Below are positions 49,123-56,354 of a DNA stretch of 64,000 nt, one piece after another. Made by a program: the position numbers and the translations under genes. The notes under the pieces were generated by a model, which was given only the letters and a program-made list of their open reading frames with translations, ran no database searches and had not been told where the DNA came from. The first letter of the stretch is position 1. Every line of letters starts with the position of its first letter. Source of the DNA: Streptomyces sp. ISL-1 (lineage in GTDB: Bacteria > Actinomycetota > Actinomycetes > Streptomycetales > Streptomycetaceae); assembly GCF_018614585.1 (NCBI RefSeq), contig NZ_JAGGOI010000004.1, forward strand, positions 124,001-188,000, read 5' to 3'.

Positions 49123-50118
49123 TCAGCCGGCGTGCGCTTCGAGAGCGGCCTGACCGTAACCGTGCTCATCGGCTTCGGCCAGAGGGCGGGTGCGCCGCCC
49201 GGGGACGCGGACTGAGGCCCGCTTGAGCCACCGGTCGGTTCCGTCGTAGCGGGCCTGGAAGGGCACCCGGCCGTGGACCACGAGGTCGTTGTCGACTACG
49301 AGAACCTCGCCCGGGCTCAGGCTGACCGCGACCGATACGCGGGCGAGTTCGGCCTCCAGGCGCCGGTAGGCGGCCTGGTAGGCGTCGTCCGCTTCCTCCA
49401 CCGGCGTGTACGCCGGGTCGAAGCGAAGCGTCATGCCCTCCTCGGTCGCGAACAGCGTGGGTACGGCGGGAGGCGCTTGTTCGGCGTAGCCCTGGGCCTC
49501 GTCGTAGGCGTCGTCGGGGAGGATCGGCAGCACGGGCCGCGTCAGGATGTCGATGTCCTCGTCAGCGAGGCGGGTCATGCGGATGCCGGCGGCGGTGGTG
49601 GCGATGTTGTCGTGATTGCGCATGCAGCCGAGCATCAGCAGGTGCGCGCGGCCGGGATGGAAGGCGTCCTCTGTGTGGGGGCTGAGGAGCACGGTGCTGC
49701 TGGCGCCGGTCTGCGCGGTCTCATGTCCGGGCGAGGGAACGATGTTGTGGACGAACCGGCCGTCCTGCTGGCCTTGCCAGGCGATGGGGTTGCCCATCAT
49801 GGTGGCGAGCAGCAGCAGCGTGATGTCGTAGACCGCCCCGCTGTCACCGGCGGTGGCCCAGCCCGAAGGCGTACGGCCGATGGCTTCGTCGTCGACATCT
49901 AGGCCTCGCAGGACGAACAGGCCATCGGCGGTGTCGACGGGACGGCAGTGGTGGCGAAGGCCGTCACTGAAACTGTCGGCCGTCTGCGCAACCCGCTCCA
50001 GGAGCTGGGGAGATGTGGCGGATGTGCCGAATTCGGCCAGTATGTTCTCTGCGGCCTGGCGGAGTTCGCCCACTGCGTGGGGGTCGAGCTGGCGGACAGG
50101 TGCGGCTGCCGTGCTCAT
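49123..50118 (-). CDS. Fe(II)/2-oxoglutarate oxygenase, clavaminate-synthase/VioC-like
   Basis: This is a 331-residue 2OG oxygenase. The iron triad is visible as His and Glu in LSPHTEDAFHPGRAHLLML (HxE variant used in the CAS-like family) and the distal His in LVVDNDLVVHGRVPFQARYD, followed by the 2OG-binding Arg in DRWLKRASVR. Relatives VioC and OrfP hydroxylate arginine and AsnO hydroxylates asparagine, so it probably hydroxylates a free amino acid, most likely arginine. It is the first gene of the metallophore arm; an iron box (50290-50308) lies upstream. The ATG at 50118 is preferred to starts 141 bases further up that cross the promoter. Confidence 0.9.
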   Translation of the reverse strand: MSTAAAPVRQLDPHAVGELRQAAENILAEFGTSATSPQLLERVAQTADSFSDGLRHHCRPVDTADGLFVLRGLDVDDEAIGRTPSGWATAGDSGAVYDITLLLLATMMGNPIAWQGQQDGRFVHNIVPSPGHETAQTGASSTVLLSPHTEDAFHPGRAHLLMLGCMRNHDNIATTAAGIRMTRLADEDIDILTRPVLPILPDDAYDEAQGYAEQAPPAVPTLFATEEGMTLRFDPAYTPVEEADDAYQAAYRRLEAELARVSVAVSLSPGEVLVVDNDLVVHGRVPFQARYDGTDRWLKRASVRVPGRRTRPLAEADEHGYGQAALEAHAG

Positions 50119-50289
50119 GGCGAGGTAGTCCGTTTCCGTCGGATGGCAGGGGAGTCGGGGCTGCTGGAACACATCTGCCGTCACCCGCGATTGGAGCCGC
50201 GGAGGCGTAACGGGCAGGTCTGAGCAGCCGCCCGAATGGGCGGCTGGGGGCGTGGTCACCGGCGACCGATTCGAACGCTACCAGGTAAC

Positions 50290-50308
50290 TTAGGCAAGGC
50301 AAACCTTA
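50290..50308. promoter_or_regulatory. Iron box 1 (DmdR/IdeR type), for the metallophore operon
   Basis: TTAGGCAAGGCAAACCTTA matches the actinobacterial iron-box consensus TTAGGTTAGGCTAACCTAA at 15 of 19 positions by eye. It lies 172 bp upstream of the oxygenase ATG. Under iron sufficiency the DtxR-family repressor would bind here and silence the leftward operon. Confidence 0.8.
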
Positions 50309-50438
50309 CCTACCTCGTGATACCCTGATGATCTCTCAAGTCGCGGCTCCTGACGGTCGGTTCGCCACACTCGACACACTCAGCGCTATTCGCTCATACG
50401 TCCGCCAAGGGCCCGCAGGCTTGCGGGAATGGCTTCCA

Positions 50439-50457
50439 TTAGGATAGGCAACCCTAA
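50439..50457. promoter_or_regulatory. Iron box 2 (DmdR/IdeR type), for the ABC importer operon
   Basis: TTAGGATAGGCAACCCTAA matches the consensus at 16 of 19 positions by eye. It lies 40 bp before the GTG of the binding-protein gene. The two boxes, about 150 bp apart, give iron-repressed divergent transcription of biosynthesis and uptake. The rest of the 50119-50497 region holds no gene. Confidence 0.85.
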
Positions 50458-50497
50458 GCACCCCCCCGAATTGCTCTGACGTGGATCGAGGACGTAC

Positions 50498-52048
50498 GTG
50501 GACATCAACAGGCGCCAAGTGCTGTGGGCCGGCGGAGCGATAGGCGCGTCGGCACTGCTTGCCGCTTGCTCGGGAGGCGGTGACACCTCGGACAAAGCCG
50601 CCGGCGCGGGCGCCAAGCCCAAGAAGGGCGGCACGCTCAGGGTCGGCGCACTCGGCCGCGCCTCCGCCGTCACGAGAGACCCGCACGGCACGCAGGCCAA
50701 CGAGAGCGACTACCTCGTCATCTCGCTCGTCCATGACACCCTCACCACCCCCGGCGCCAAGACGAACACCGCGCCCCGCCTGGCCTCCGGTTGGCAGGCG
50801 TCCGACGACCTCAAGACCTGGCGCTTCACCATCGCCAAGGGCGCGAAGTTCCACGACGGCACTCCGGTGACCGCCGAGGACGTCGTCTGGTCACTGCGCC
50901 GGCTGCGCGGCACTCCCTCCGGCGCGTCCCGACTGCCCGGCATCAAGGCCGAGAACATCAAGGCCGAGGGCACCGGCACCGTCGTCCTCGTCTCCGACTA
51001 CGCCAACGCCGAACTGCCCCTGCTCACGCGTCTGACGACCTTCGTGCTCAAGAAGGACACCAGCGAGAAGGAGCTCGGTAAGGCCCCCGGCACCGGTCCG
51101 TTCAAGCTGGAGTGGTTCCGTTCCGGCAACGCCCGGCTCGTCCGCAACGAGGACTGGCACGGCGGCGAGGTCCTCCTCGACGCCATCGAGGTCAAGATCT
51201 TCGAATCCCCGCAGGCCATGTCCAACGCCCTGCTGGCGGGACAGATCGACGTCGCCTCCAACGTCGGCGCGGTCGCGGCCCGTACGGCCGAGAAGCGGGG
51301 GGACATCCAGATCGTCCGGCGCCCCAACGACATGGCGATGCCGATCGTCATGCGTACTGCCAGTGGCCCGTTCGCGAACCCGAAGGTGCGCGAGGCACTG
51401 CGGCTGGCCGTCGACCGCGAAGCCATGGTCAAGCAGGTCCTGTCCGGATACGGCACCGTCGGCAACGACATCCTCGGTACCGGCGACCCCGCGTACGCCA
51501 AGGACGTCCCGCAGCGCGCCCGCGACCTGGCCAAGGCCAAGTCGCTACTCAAGGAGGCGGGCTTCGACACCTCCAAGACGTACAAGCTGGTGACGACGGA
51601 GGACATCTCCGGACTGGCCGAGTCCGCGACCCTGTTCGCCACTCAGGTCCGCGAGGCCGGAGTGAAGATCGAGGTGGTCAAGCAGGAATCCGCCACGTTC
51701 TGGGACAAGACCTGGCTCAAGGGCGACCTGTACACGACGTACTGGGGCACCAACGACTCCGTGGTGTTCTTCGCCTCCAAGACGATGGTCTCCGAGTCCG
51801 GCCAGAACGAGACCGGCTGGAAGAACACCGCCTTCGACGCGGCGTACCGCAAGACCATCGGCACCAAGGACGCGGCCGCCCGAGCCAAGGTGCTGCGCGA
51901 ACTGCAGCAGATCCAGCACGACACGTCCGGCTACCTGTTGTGGGGCGTGGCCGACGGTATCGACCTGGCCGCCGCCCCGGTGCGCGGCCTGCCCACCCTG
52001 CCCGGCTACGGACGTGTGCAGCTCGAGCGGGCATGGCTGGCCCGCTGA
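50498..52048 (+). CDS. ABC transporter substrate-binding lipoprotein (oligopeptide/nickel type)
   Basis: This is a 516-residue exported lipoprotein. The signal has twin arginines (MDINRRQVLWAGGAIGASAL) and a lipobox LLAAC. The mature protein is a family-5 (Dpp/Opp/Nik) binding protein: GGTLRVGALGRASAVTRDPH, FTIAKGAKFHDGTPVTAEDV, EALRLAVDREAMVKQVLSGY. This family binds peptides, nickel complexes and aminopolycarboxylate chelates. It is first in the importer operon directly behind an iron box, so its ligand is probably the ferric form of the metallophore made by the divergent operon. The next gene starts inside its last codons. Confidence 0.93.
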   Translation: MDINRRQVLWAGGAIGASALLAACSGGGDTSDKAAGAGAKPKKGGTLRVGALGRASAVTRDPHGTQANESDYLVISLVHDTLTTPGAKTNTAPRLASGWQASDDLKTWRFTIAKGAKFHDGTPVTAEDVVWSLRRLRGTPSGASRLPGIKAENIKAEGTGTVVLVSDYANAELPLLTRLTTFVLKKDTSEKELGKAPGTGPFKLEWFRSGNARLVRNEDWHGGEVLLDAIEVKIFESPQAMSNALLAGQIDVASNVGAVAARTAEKRGDIQIVRRPNDMAMPIVMRTASGPFANPKVREALRLAVDREAMVKQVLSGYGTVGNDILGTGDPAYAKDVPQRARDLAKAKSLLKEAGFDTSKTYKLVTTEDISGLAESATLFATQVREAGVKIEVVKQESATFWDKTWLKGDLYTTYWGTNDSVVFFASKTMVSESGQNETGWKNTAFDAAYRKTIGTKDAAARAKVLRELQQIQHDTSGYLLWGVADGIDLAAAPVRGLPTLPGYGRVQLERAWLAR

Positions 52049-53055
52049 GCCGTACGGCGACACAGCCCGCGACCGGGCCGGCCGGAGGGGAAGACCTCCG
52101 GCCGGCCCGGCCCGTGCTGTCCGGAGTCCTCCGGCTGGGCGGCCTGCTCGCCCGCCGGGCGCTGCTGCTCGCCGTACTGCTCGCCACCGTCTTCGCCGCC
52201 GTCGAACTGCTGCCCGGAGACGCGGCCAACGCGACATCGGAACGCGGCGAGAGCGCGGCCGATCTCGCACAGCGCCGCGAACTCCTCGGTCTCGACCGCC
52301 CCGTACTCACCCGCTTCACCGACTGGATGACCGGCCTGCCCACCGGTGACCTCGGCACCACCGCCCGCGGCGAGTCCGTCGCCGACCTGCTGTCCCGCCC
52401 CTTCCCCAACACCCTCCTCCTGGGCGGGCTGGCCCTGCTGGCCACCCTGGTCCTCTCCCTCGCACTGGGCTGCTGGGCGGCGCTCAAGCCCGGCGGCAGG
52501 GCCGACCGCGCCGTCTCCGCCACCGCCACCGGCGTCCTCGCGCTGCCCGAATTCGTCGTCGCCGTAGCCCTCGTTCTGGTCTTCGCGCTGTGGACCGACT
52601 GGCTGCCCGCCGTCACGCTCACCGACGCCGACGGCTCCCCGGCCTCCTGGCAGATGCTCGTGCTGCCCGTACTGGCCCTGGCCATCCCGCAGATCGGCTG
52701 GAACACACGCATCGTGCGCGCCGCTCTCGCCGACGAGGCCAAGGCACCGCACGTGGAGACCGCGCTGATCGACGGCCTGCCGCGCAGGCGCATCCTCGTC
52801 CACCATCTGCTGCCCGGGGCGACACCCACGATCGCGGCAGGCGTCGCCACCTCGACCGGCATGCTGCTGGGCGGAGCCGTCGTGGTGGAGACCATCTTCA
52901 ACTACCCGGGTATCGGCTCGGTGCTGGCAGGAGCCGTCACAGACCGGGACAGCCCCGTCGTCGCAGGGGTCGTCGCCATCACCGGGGCCGTCATCACAGG
53001 TGTGTTCCTGCTCGCCGACCTCGTACGAGCCTGGGCTTCCGGAGGCCGCATATGA
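52033..53055 (+). CDS. ABC transporter permease (DppB/NikB-like)
   Basis: This 340-residue permease has six membrane helices and the family EAA-like loop DEAKAPHVETALIDGLPRRR followed by ILVHHLLPGATPTIAAGVAT. A soluble N-terminal segment of about 30 residues precedes the first helix (ALLLAVLLATVFAAVELLPG). The start overlaps the binding-protein gene by 16 bp, and the stop overlaps the next permease start (ATGA). It forms the membrane channel with the following gene product. Confidence 0.92.
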   Translation: MAGPLSRTATQPATGPAGGEDLRPARPVLSGVLRLGGLLARRALLLAVLLATVFAAVELLPGDAANATSERGESAADLAQRRELLGLDRPVLTRFTDWMTGLPTGDLGTTARGESVADLLSRPFPNTLLLGGLALLATLVLSLALGCWAALKPGGRADRAVSATATGVLALPEFVVAVALVLVFALWTDWLPAVTLTDADGSPASWQMLVLPVLALAIPQIGWNTRIVRAALADEAKAPHVETALIDGLPRRRILVHHLLPGATPTIAAGVATSTGMLLGGAVVVETIFNYPGIGSVLAGAVTDRDSPVVAGVVAITGAVITGVFLLADLVRAWASGGRI

Positions 53056-53897
53056 CCGCTGTGACCGCCCTGAGGCAGTCCATACGCAACTCGCACCGCC
53101 CGAACCTCCTGCGCATCCTTCCCGCGTTCCTGCTCATCGCCCTCGCCGTCGCCGGGCCGTGGCTCGCCCCGCACGCCATCGACGCCCCGGTCACCGCTCC
53201 GTACGCCGAACCGGGCGGCGACGCACTGCTCGGCGGCGACCAACTCGGCCGGGACGTGCTCACCCGTCTCCTCGCCGGTGGCCGTGAACTCATCGCCACA
53301 TCCCTGCTCGTCGCCGTCCTCGTCACCGCGGCGGCCGCGCTGCTCGGCGCGCTCGGCGCCCTGCGCCCGACCGTCGGGCGGATCGTCGAACGTTCCGCGG
53401 ACGTCCTGATGCTGCTGCCCGCCGTCCTCGGCATTCTCCTCATCGCCCTGTCCTGGCCGGGCGGCGGCCGCTTCGCCGTGATCGCCGCCGCCGTCGTCAT
53501 GGGCGTGCCCTACGCCGTACGGCTCGTGGCCGGCGCGGCGGCGCCCGTCGCGGCCTCCGGCTACGTCGAGGCGGCCGCGGTCGGCGGCGAACGGCTGTGG
53601 CATCTCGTCGTACACGAAGTCCTGCCCAACCTGCGCGCCACTCTCCTCGCGCTGTTCGGACTGCGCTTCGTCGCCGCGGTCTACGTCGTCGCCACCGCGG
53701 GCTTCCTTCAGGTCGGGCCTCAACCACCGGCCGCCGACTGGGCTCTGATGATCCGTGAGAACGCGGGTGGGATCGTCCTCAATCCATGGGCCGTGCTGGC
53801 CCCCAGCATCGCCATCGGCCTCCTCGCCATGAGCGTCAACCTGGCGGCTTCAGCACTCGTGCCGCAGACCGGCAGGAAAGCGGTGACCGCGCTGTGA
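53052..53897 (+). CDS. ABC transporter permease (DppC/NikC-like)
   Basis: This 281-residue permease shows the first helix LLRILPAFLLIALAVAGPWL, the DppC-type start LLGGDQLGRDVLTRLLAGGR, and the EAA loop VEAAAVGGERLWHLVVHEVL then PNLRATLLALFGLRF. The ATG overlaps the DppB-like stop and the stop overlaps the ATPase start (GTGA), so all components are made in fixed ratio. Confidence 0.92.
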   Translation: MTAVTALRQSIRNSHRPNLLRILPAFLLIALAVAGPWLAPHAIDAPVTAPYAEPGGDALLGGDQLGRDVLTRLLAGGRELIATSLLVAVLVTAAAALLGALGALRPTVGRIVERSADVLMLLPAVLGILLIALSWPGGGRFAVIAAAVVMGVPYAVRLVAGAAAPVAASGYVEAAAVGGERLWHLVVHEVLPNLRATLLALFGLRFVAAVYVVATAGFLQVGPQPPAADWALMIRENAGGIVLNPWAVLAPSIAIGLLAMSVNLAASALVPQTGRKAVTAL

Positions 53898-55420
53898 ACC
53901 ACATGCCCCAGTGGTACCCCGAGGGTCAAGTCTCCTCCTCCGAAGCAGCGGTGAGCGTCACAGATCTGACCGTCGCCGCCCCGGACGGCCGCCTTCTGCT
54001 GGAGGGCGGCAGCCTGGAGGTCCGCCCCGGTCGCGTCACCGCGCTCACCGGCCCTTCCGGCTGTGGCAAGACCACGCTGCTGCGGGCCGTGGCCGGTGTC
54101 CTGCCGCCGGGCGCGCGGCGTACGGACGGCAATGTCGAGGTCCTCGGACAGGACGTACTGTCGCTGGGCGCATCCGAGCTGCGCGCCCTGCGCCGCCACC
54201 GGCTCGCCTACCTCGGACAGGACCCCGGCTCCGGCCTCAACCCCCGGATGAAGGTACGCCGCCTCCTCGCTGAAGTCGCCGTGGACCGCGACTCCGAGGC
54301 ACTGGGCGCCCTGCTCGCCGAGGTCCAACTGCCCACCGACAACGGCTTCATGGCACGTCGCGTCAGAGAGCTCTCCGGTGGCCAGCAACGGCGCGTGGCC
54401 CTGGCCAGGGCGCTGGCCCGCCACCCGGCCGTACTGCTTCTGGACGAACCCACCGCCGGCCTCGACCCGGCTCTGCGCGACGAGATCGCCGAGCTCCTGC
54501 GGCATCTGGCGGTCAATCACCGGCTCGCCGTCGCACTGTCCTGCCACGACGCGGACCTCGTCGCCCGGCTTGCCGACGATGTCGTGGACCTGGCCCGGGG
54601 AGCGGCCGCACCACCACCTGCCCCGCGCGCGATCGGCCGACCACTCCCCCAGGGTGGTCCGACACTCGAAGTGTCCGGCCTGCACGCCTCCTTCGTACAA
54701 CGCGGCCGGCGTATCCCCGTCCTCCACGACATCGGCCTGACCCTGGCCGCCGGCTCCAGCACGGGCATCGTCGGCGCCTCCGGCTCCGGGAAGACGACCC
54801 TGGTGCGCGCCGTCGTCGGACTCCACCGCCCCAGCGGCGGCACGGTCACGCTCGACGGAGTGCGCCTCAACCCCACGGCCCACGGCCGCACCCGCGAGCA
54901 GCGCCGACGCCTCCAACTCGTACCGCAGGACCCGCTGGGCACCCTCAATCCGAGCCGCACAGTGGGAGCGACGATCGGCCGCCCCCTGCGCCTGCACCGG
55001 CGCGCCGACCGCGGTCAGTCACCCGGCCGCGTCCTGGAACTCCTGGAACAGGTAGGCCTCCCCGCCCACTTCGCCGATCGCTACCCCCACGAACTCTCCG
55101 GAGGACAGCGCCAACGTGCCTCCATAGCCCGCGCACTGGCTGCGGACCCCGACGTACTGGTCTGCGACGAAGTGACCTCCGCCCTGGACGACAAGACCGC
55201 TGCCGCGATCATGGATCTGCTCGAAGACCTACGGGAGCGTCGCGGCCTCGCCCTCGTACTGATCAGCCACGATCTGCGCCTCATCGCGAGCCGTACCGAC
55301 GCGCTCCTCGTCCTTTCCGGAGGCCACGCGGTCGAATCGGGCCCCACCCCACGGCTGTTCACCTCCCCGTCCCACCCGGCGACCGCCTCCCTGGTAACCG
55401 GCGCGGTCCAGCCGACATGA
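53894..55420 (+). CDS. Fused double ABC ATPase (DppD-DppF-like)
   Basis: This is a 508-residue protein with two complete nucleotide-binding domains in one chain. NBD1 has Walker A GPSGCGKTT, signature LSGGQQRR and Walker B VLLLDEPTAG. NBD2 has Walker A GASGSGKTT, signature LSGGQRQR and DVLVCDEVTS. Oligopeptide importers normally use two separate ATPases; the fusion is common in actinobacterial Opp-type systems. The GTG at 53894 overlaps the permease stop; longer in-frame starts lie inside that gene. It powers uptake of the presumed ferric metallophore. Confidence 0.93.
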   Translation: MNHMPQWYPEGQVSSSEAAVSVTDLTVAAPDGRLLLEGGSLEVRPGRVTALTGPSGCGKTTLLRAVAGVLPPGARRTDGNVEVLGQDVLSLGASELRALRRHRLAYLGQDPGSGLNPRMKVRRLLAEVAVDRDSEALGALLAEVQLPTDNGFMARRVRELSGGQQRRVALARALARHPAVLLLDEPTAGLDPALRDEIAELLRHLAVNHRLAVALSCHDADLVARLADDVVDLARGAAAPPPAPRAIGRPLPQGGPTLEVSGLHASFVQRGRRIPVLHDIGLTLAAGSSTGIVGASGSGKTTLVRAVVGLHRPSGGTVTLDGVRLNPTAHGRTREQRRRLQLVPQDPLGTLNPSRTVGATIGRPLRLHRRADRGQSPGRVLELLEQVGLPAHFADRYPHELSGGQRQRASIARALAADPDVLVCDEVTSALDDKTAAAIMDLLEDLRERRGLALVLISHDLRLIASRTDALLVLSGGHAVESGPTPRLFTSPSHPATASLVTGAVQPT

Positions 55421-55501
55421 GGGACCGGTGCGACAACTCCGTCGTCGTGGCATCCAGCGGTCGTCGAGGCTGATGCGAGGCGGGCGACCTGGGATGAAGC
55501 G

Positions 55502-56320
55502 GTGAAGCCAGTCGTGATGCGCTCCTCGGCCGGATCGGTCGGAGCCGTCGGAGCGGCCGGAGCCGTCGGAGCGGGAGTGGCCGCCCTGCCACTGCGTCCC
55601 GCGATGGTGCGGCCCGGTCCGTCCGTCGGGCAGGTGCCGTCGCCCTCGGCGTTCGCCGGACCTCAGCTCTGGGCCGTGGACGTCATGGACTACGTTGCGT
55701 ACGCGTGGCGGGCAGCGCCGGGTGTGCTGGACGCTCAGGAGAAGGCGCGGCTCGCGAGGTTCCGGCAGCCCGCCGACCGGGACCGGTACGTCTGCGCCCA
55801 TGTCGCGCTGCGGCTTCTGCTGGGCGCGTATCTACGGGTGCCGCCCGCGGACGTGGAGCTTGTGCGCAAACCCTGCCCGGGGTGTGGGGGACCGCACGGC
55901 AGGCCGGCCGTGCCCGACGACCCGGTGCACTTCTCGCTCTCGCACAGCGGGCAGTTCGCGCTGCTCGGGTTCGCCCGTACGCCTGTCGGCGTGGACGTGG
56001 AGAGGATGGTGAGCGCGCGGACGGCCGTCGACAGCGTACTGGGCAGCCTGCATCCCGAAGAGATCAGTGAGCTGCACGCGCTTGCCGAGGATGTCAGGGC
56101 CGCCGCGTTCACTCGGCTGTGGGCGCGCAAGGAGGCGTATCTGAAGGCGCTCGGCACGGGGCTGAGCCGCGGTCTCGCGACGGACCACATCGGTTCGGCG
56201 GCACGGCACCCCGCCGGCTGGTGGCTGGCGGACGTGGCCGTGCCGGATGCCGACTACGCGGCCGCCGTGGCACTGCGCACCGGAACGGAGGCCGCTCACG
56301 CCGCTTCTCGTTCCCGGTGA
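55502..56320 (+). CDS. Sfp-type 4'-phosphopantetheinyl transferase
   Basis: This is a 272-residue PPTase. The conserved motifs are FSLSHSGQFALLGFARTPVG, the magnesium-binding VGVDVERM and WARKEAYLKALGTGLSRGL. It loads coenzyme-A-derived arms onto carrier proteins of NRPS and PKS enzymes. An N-terminal Gly/Ala/Val repeat (GAVGAAGAVGAGVAA) precedes the domain and may be dispensable; an ATG five codons after the GTG is an alternative start. It lies 81 bp after the importer operon and ends in a perfect hairpin. The nearest carrier protein in the window is the AT-less PKS at 11-13 kb. Confidence 0.93.
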   Translation: MKPVVMRSSAGSVGAVGAAGAVGAGVAALPLRPAMVRPGPSVGQVPSPSAFAGPQLWAVDVMDYVAYAWRAAPGVLDAQEKARLARFRQPADRDRYVCAHVALRLLLGAYLRVPPADVELVRKPCPGCGGPHGRPAVPDDPVHFSLSHSGQFALLGFARTPVGVDVERMVSARTAVDSVLGSLHPEEISELHALAEDVRAAAFTRLWARKEAYLKALGTGLSRGLATDHIGSAARHPAGWWLADVAVPDADYAAAVALRTGTEAAHAASRSR

Positions 56321-56340
56321 GCCGGGAACGAGAAGCGGCG
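56299..56340. terminator. Strong bidirectional hairpin terminator
   Basis: A perfect 19-bp stem, CGCCGCTTCTCGTTCCCGG paired with its exact complement, closes on a TGAG loop. The stem encodes the last residues of the PPTase, and the stop codon is in the loop. It separates the PPTase gene from the converging UvrA-like gene. Confidence 0.92.
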
Positions 56341-56354
56341 AAGCCCGAGCGGGA

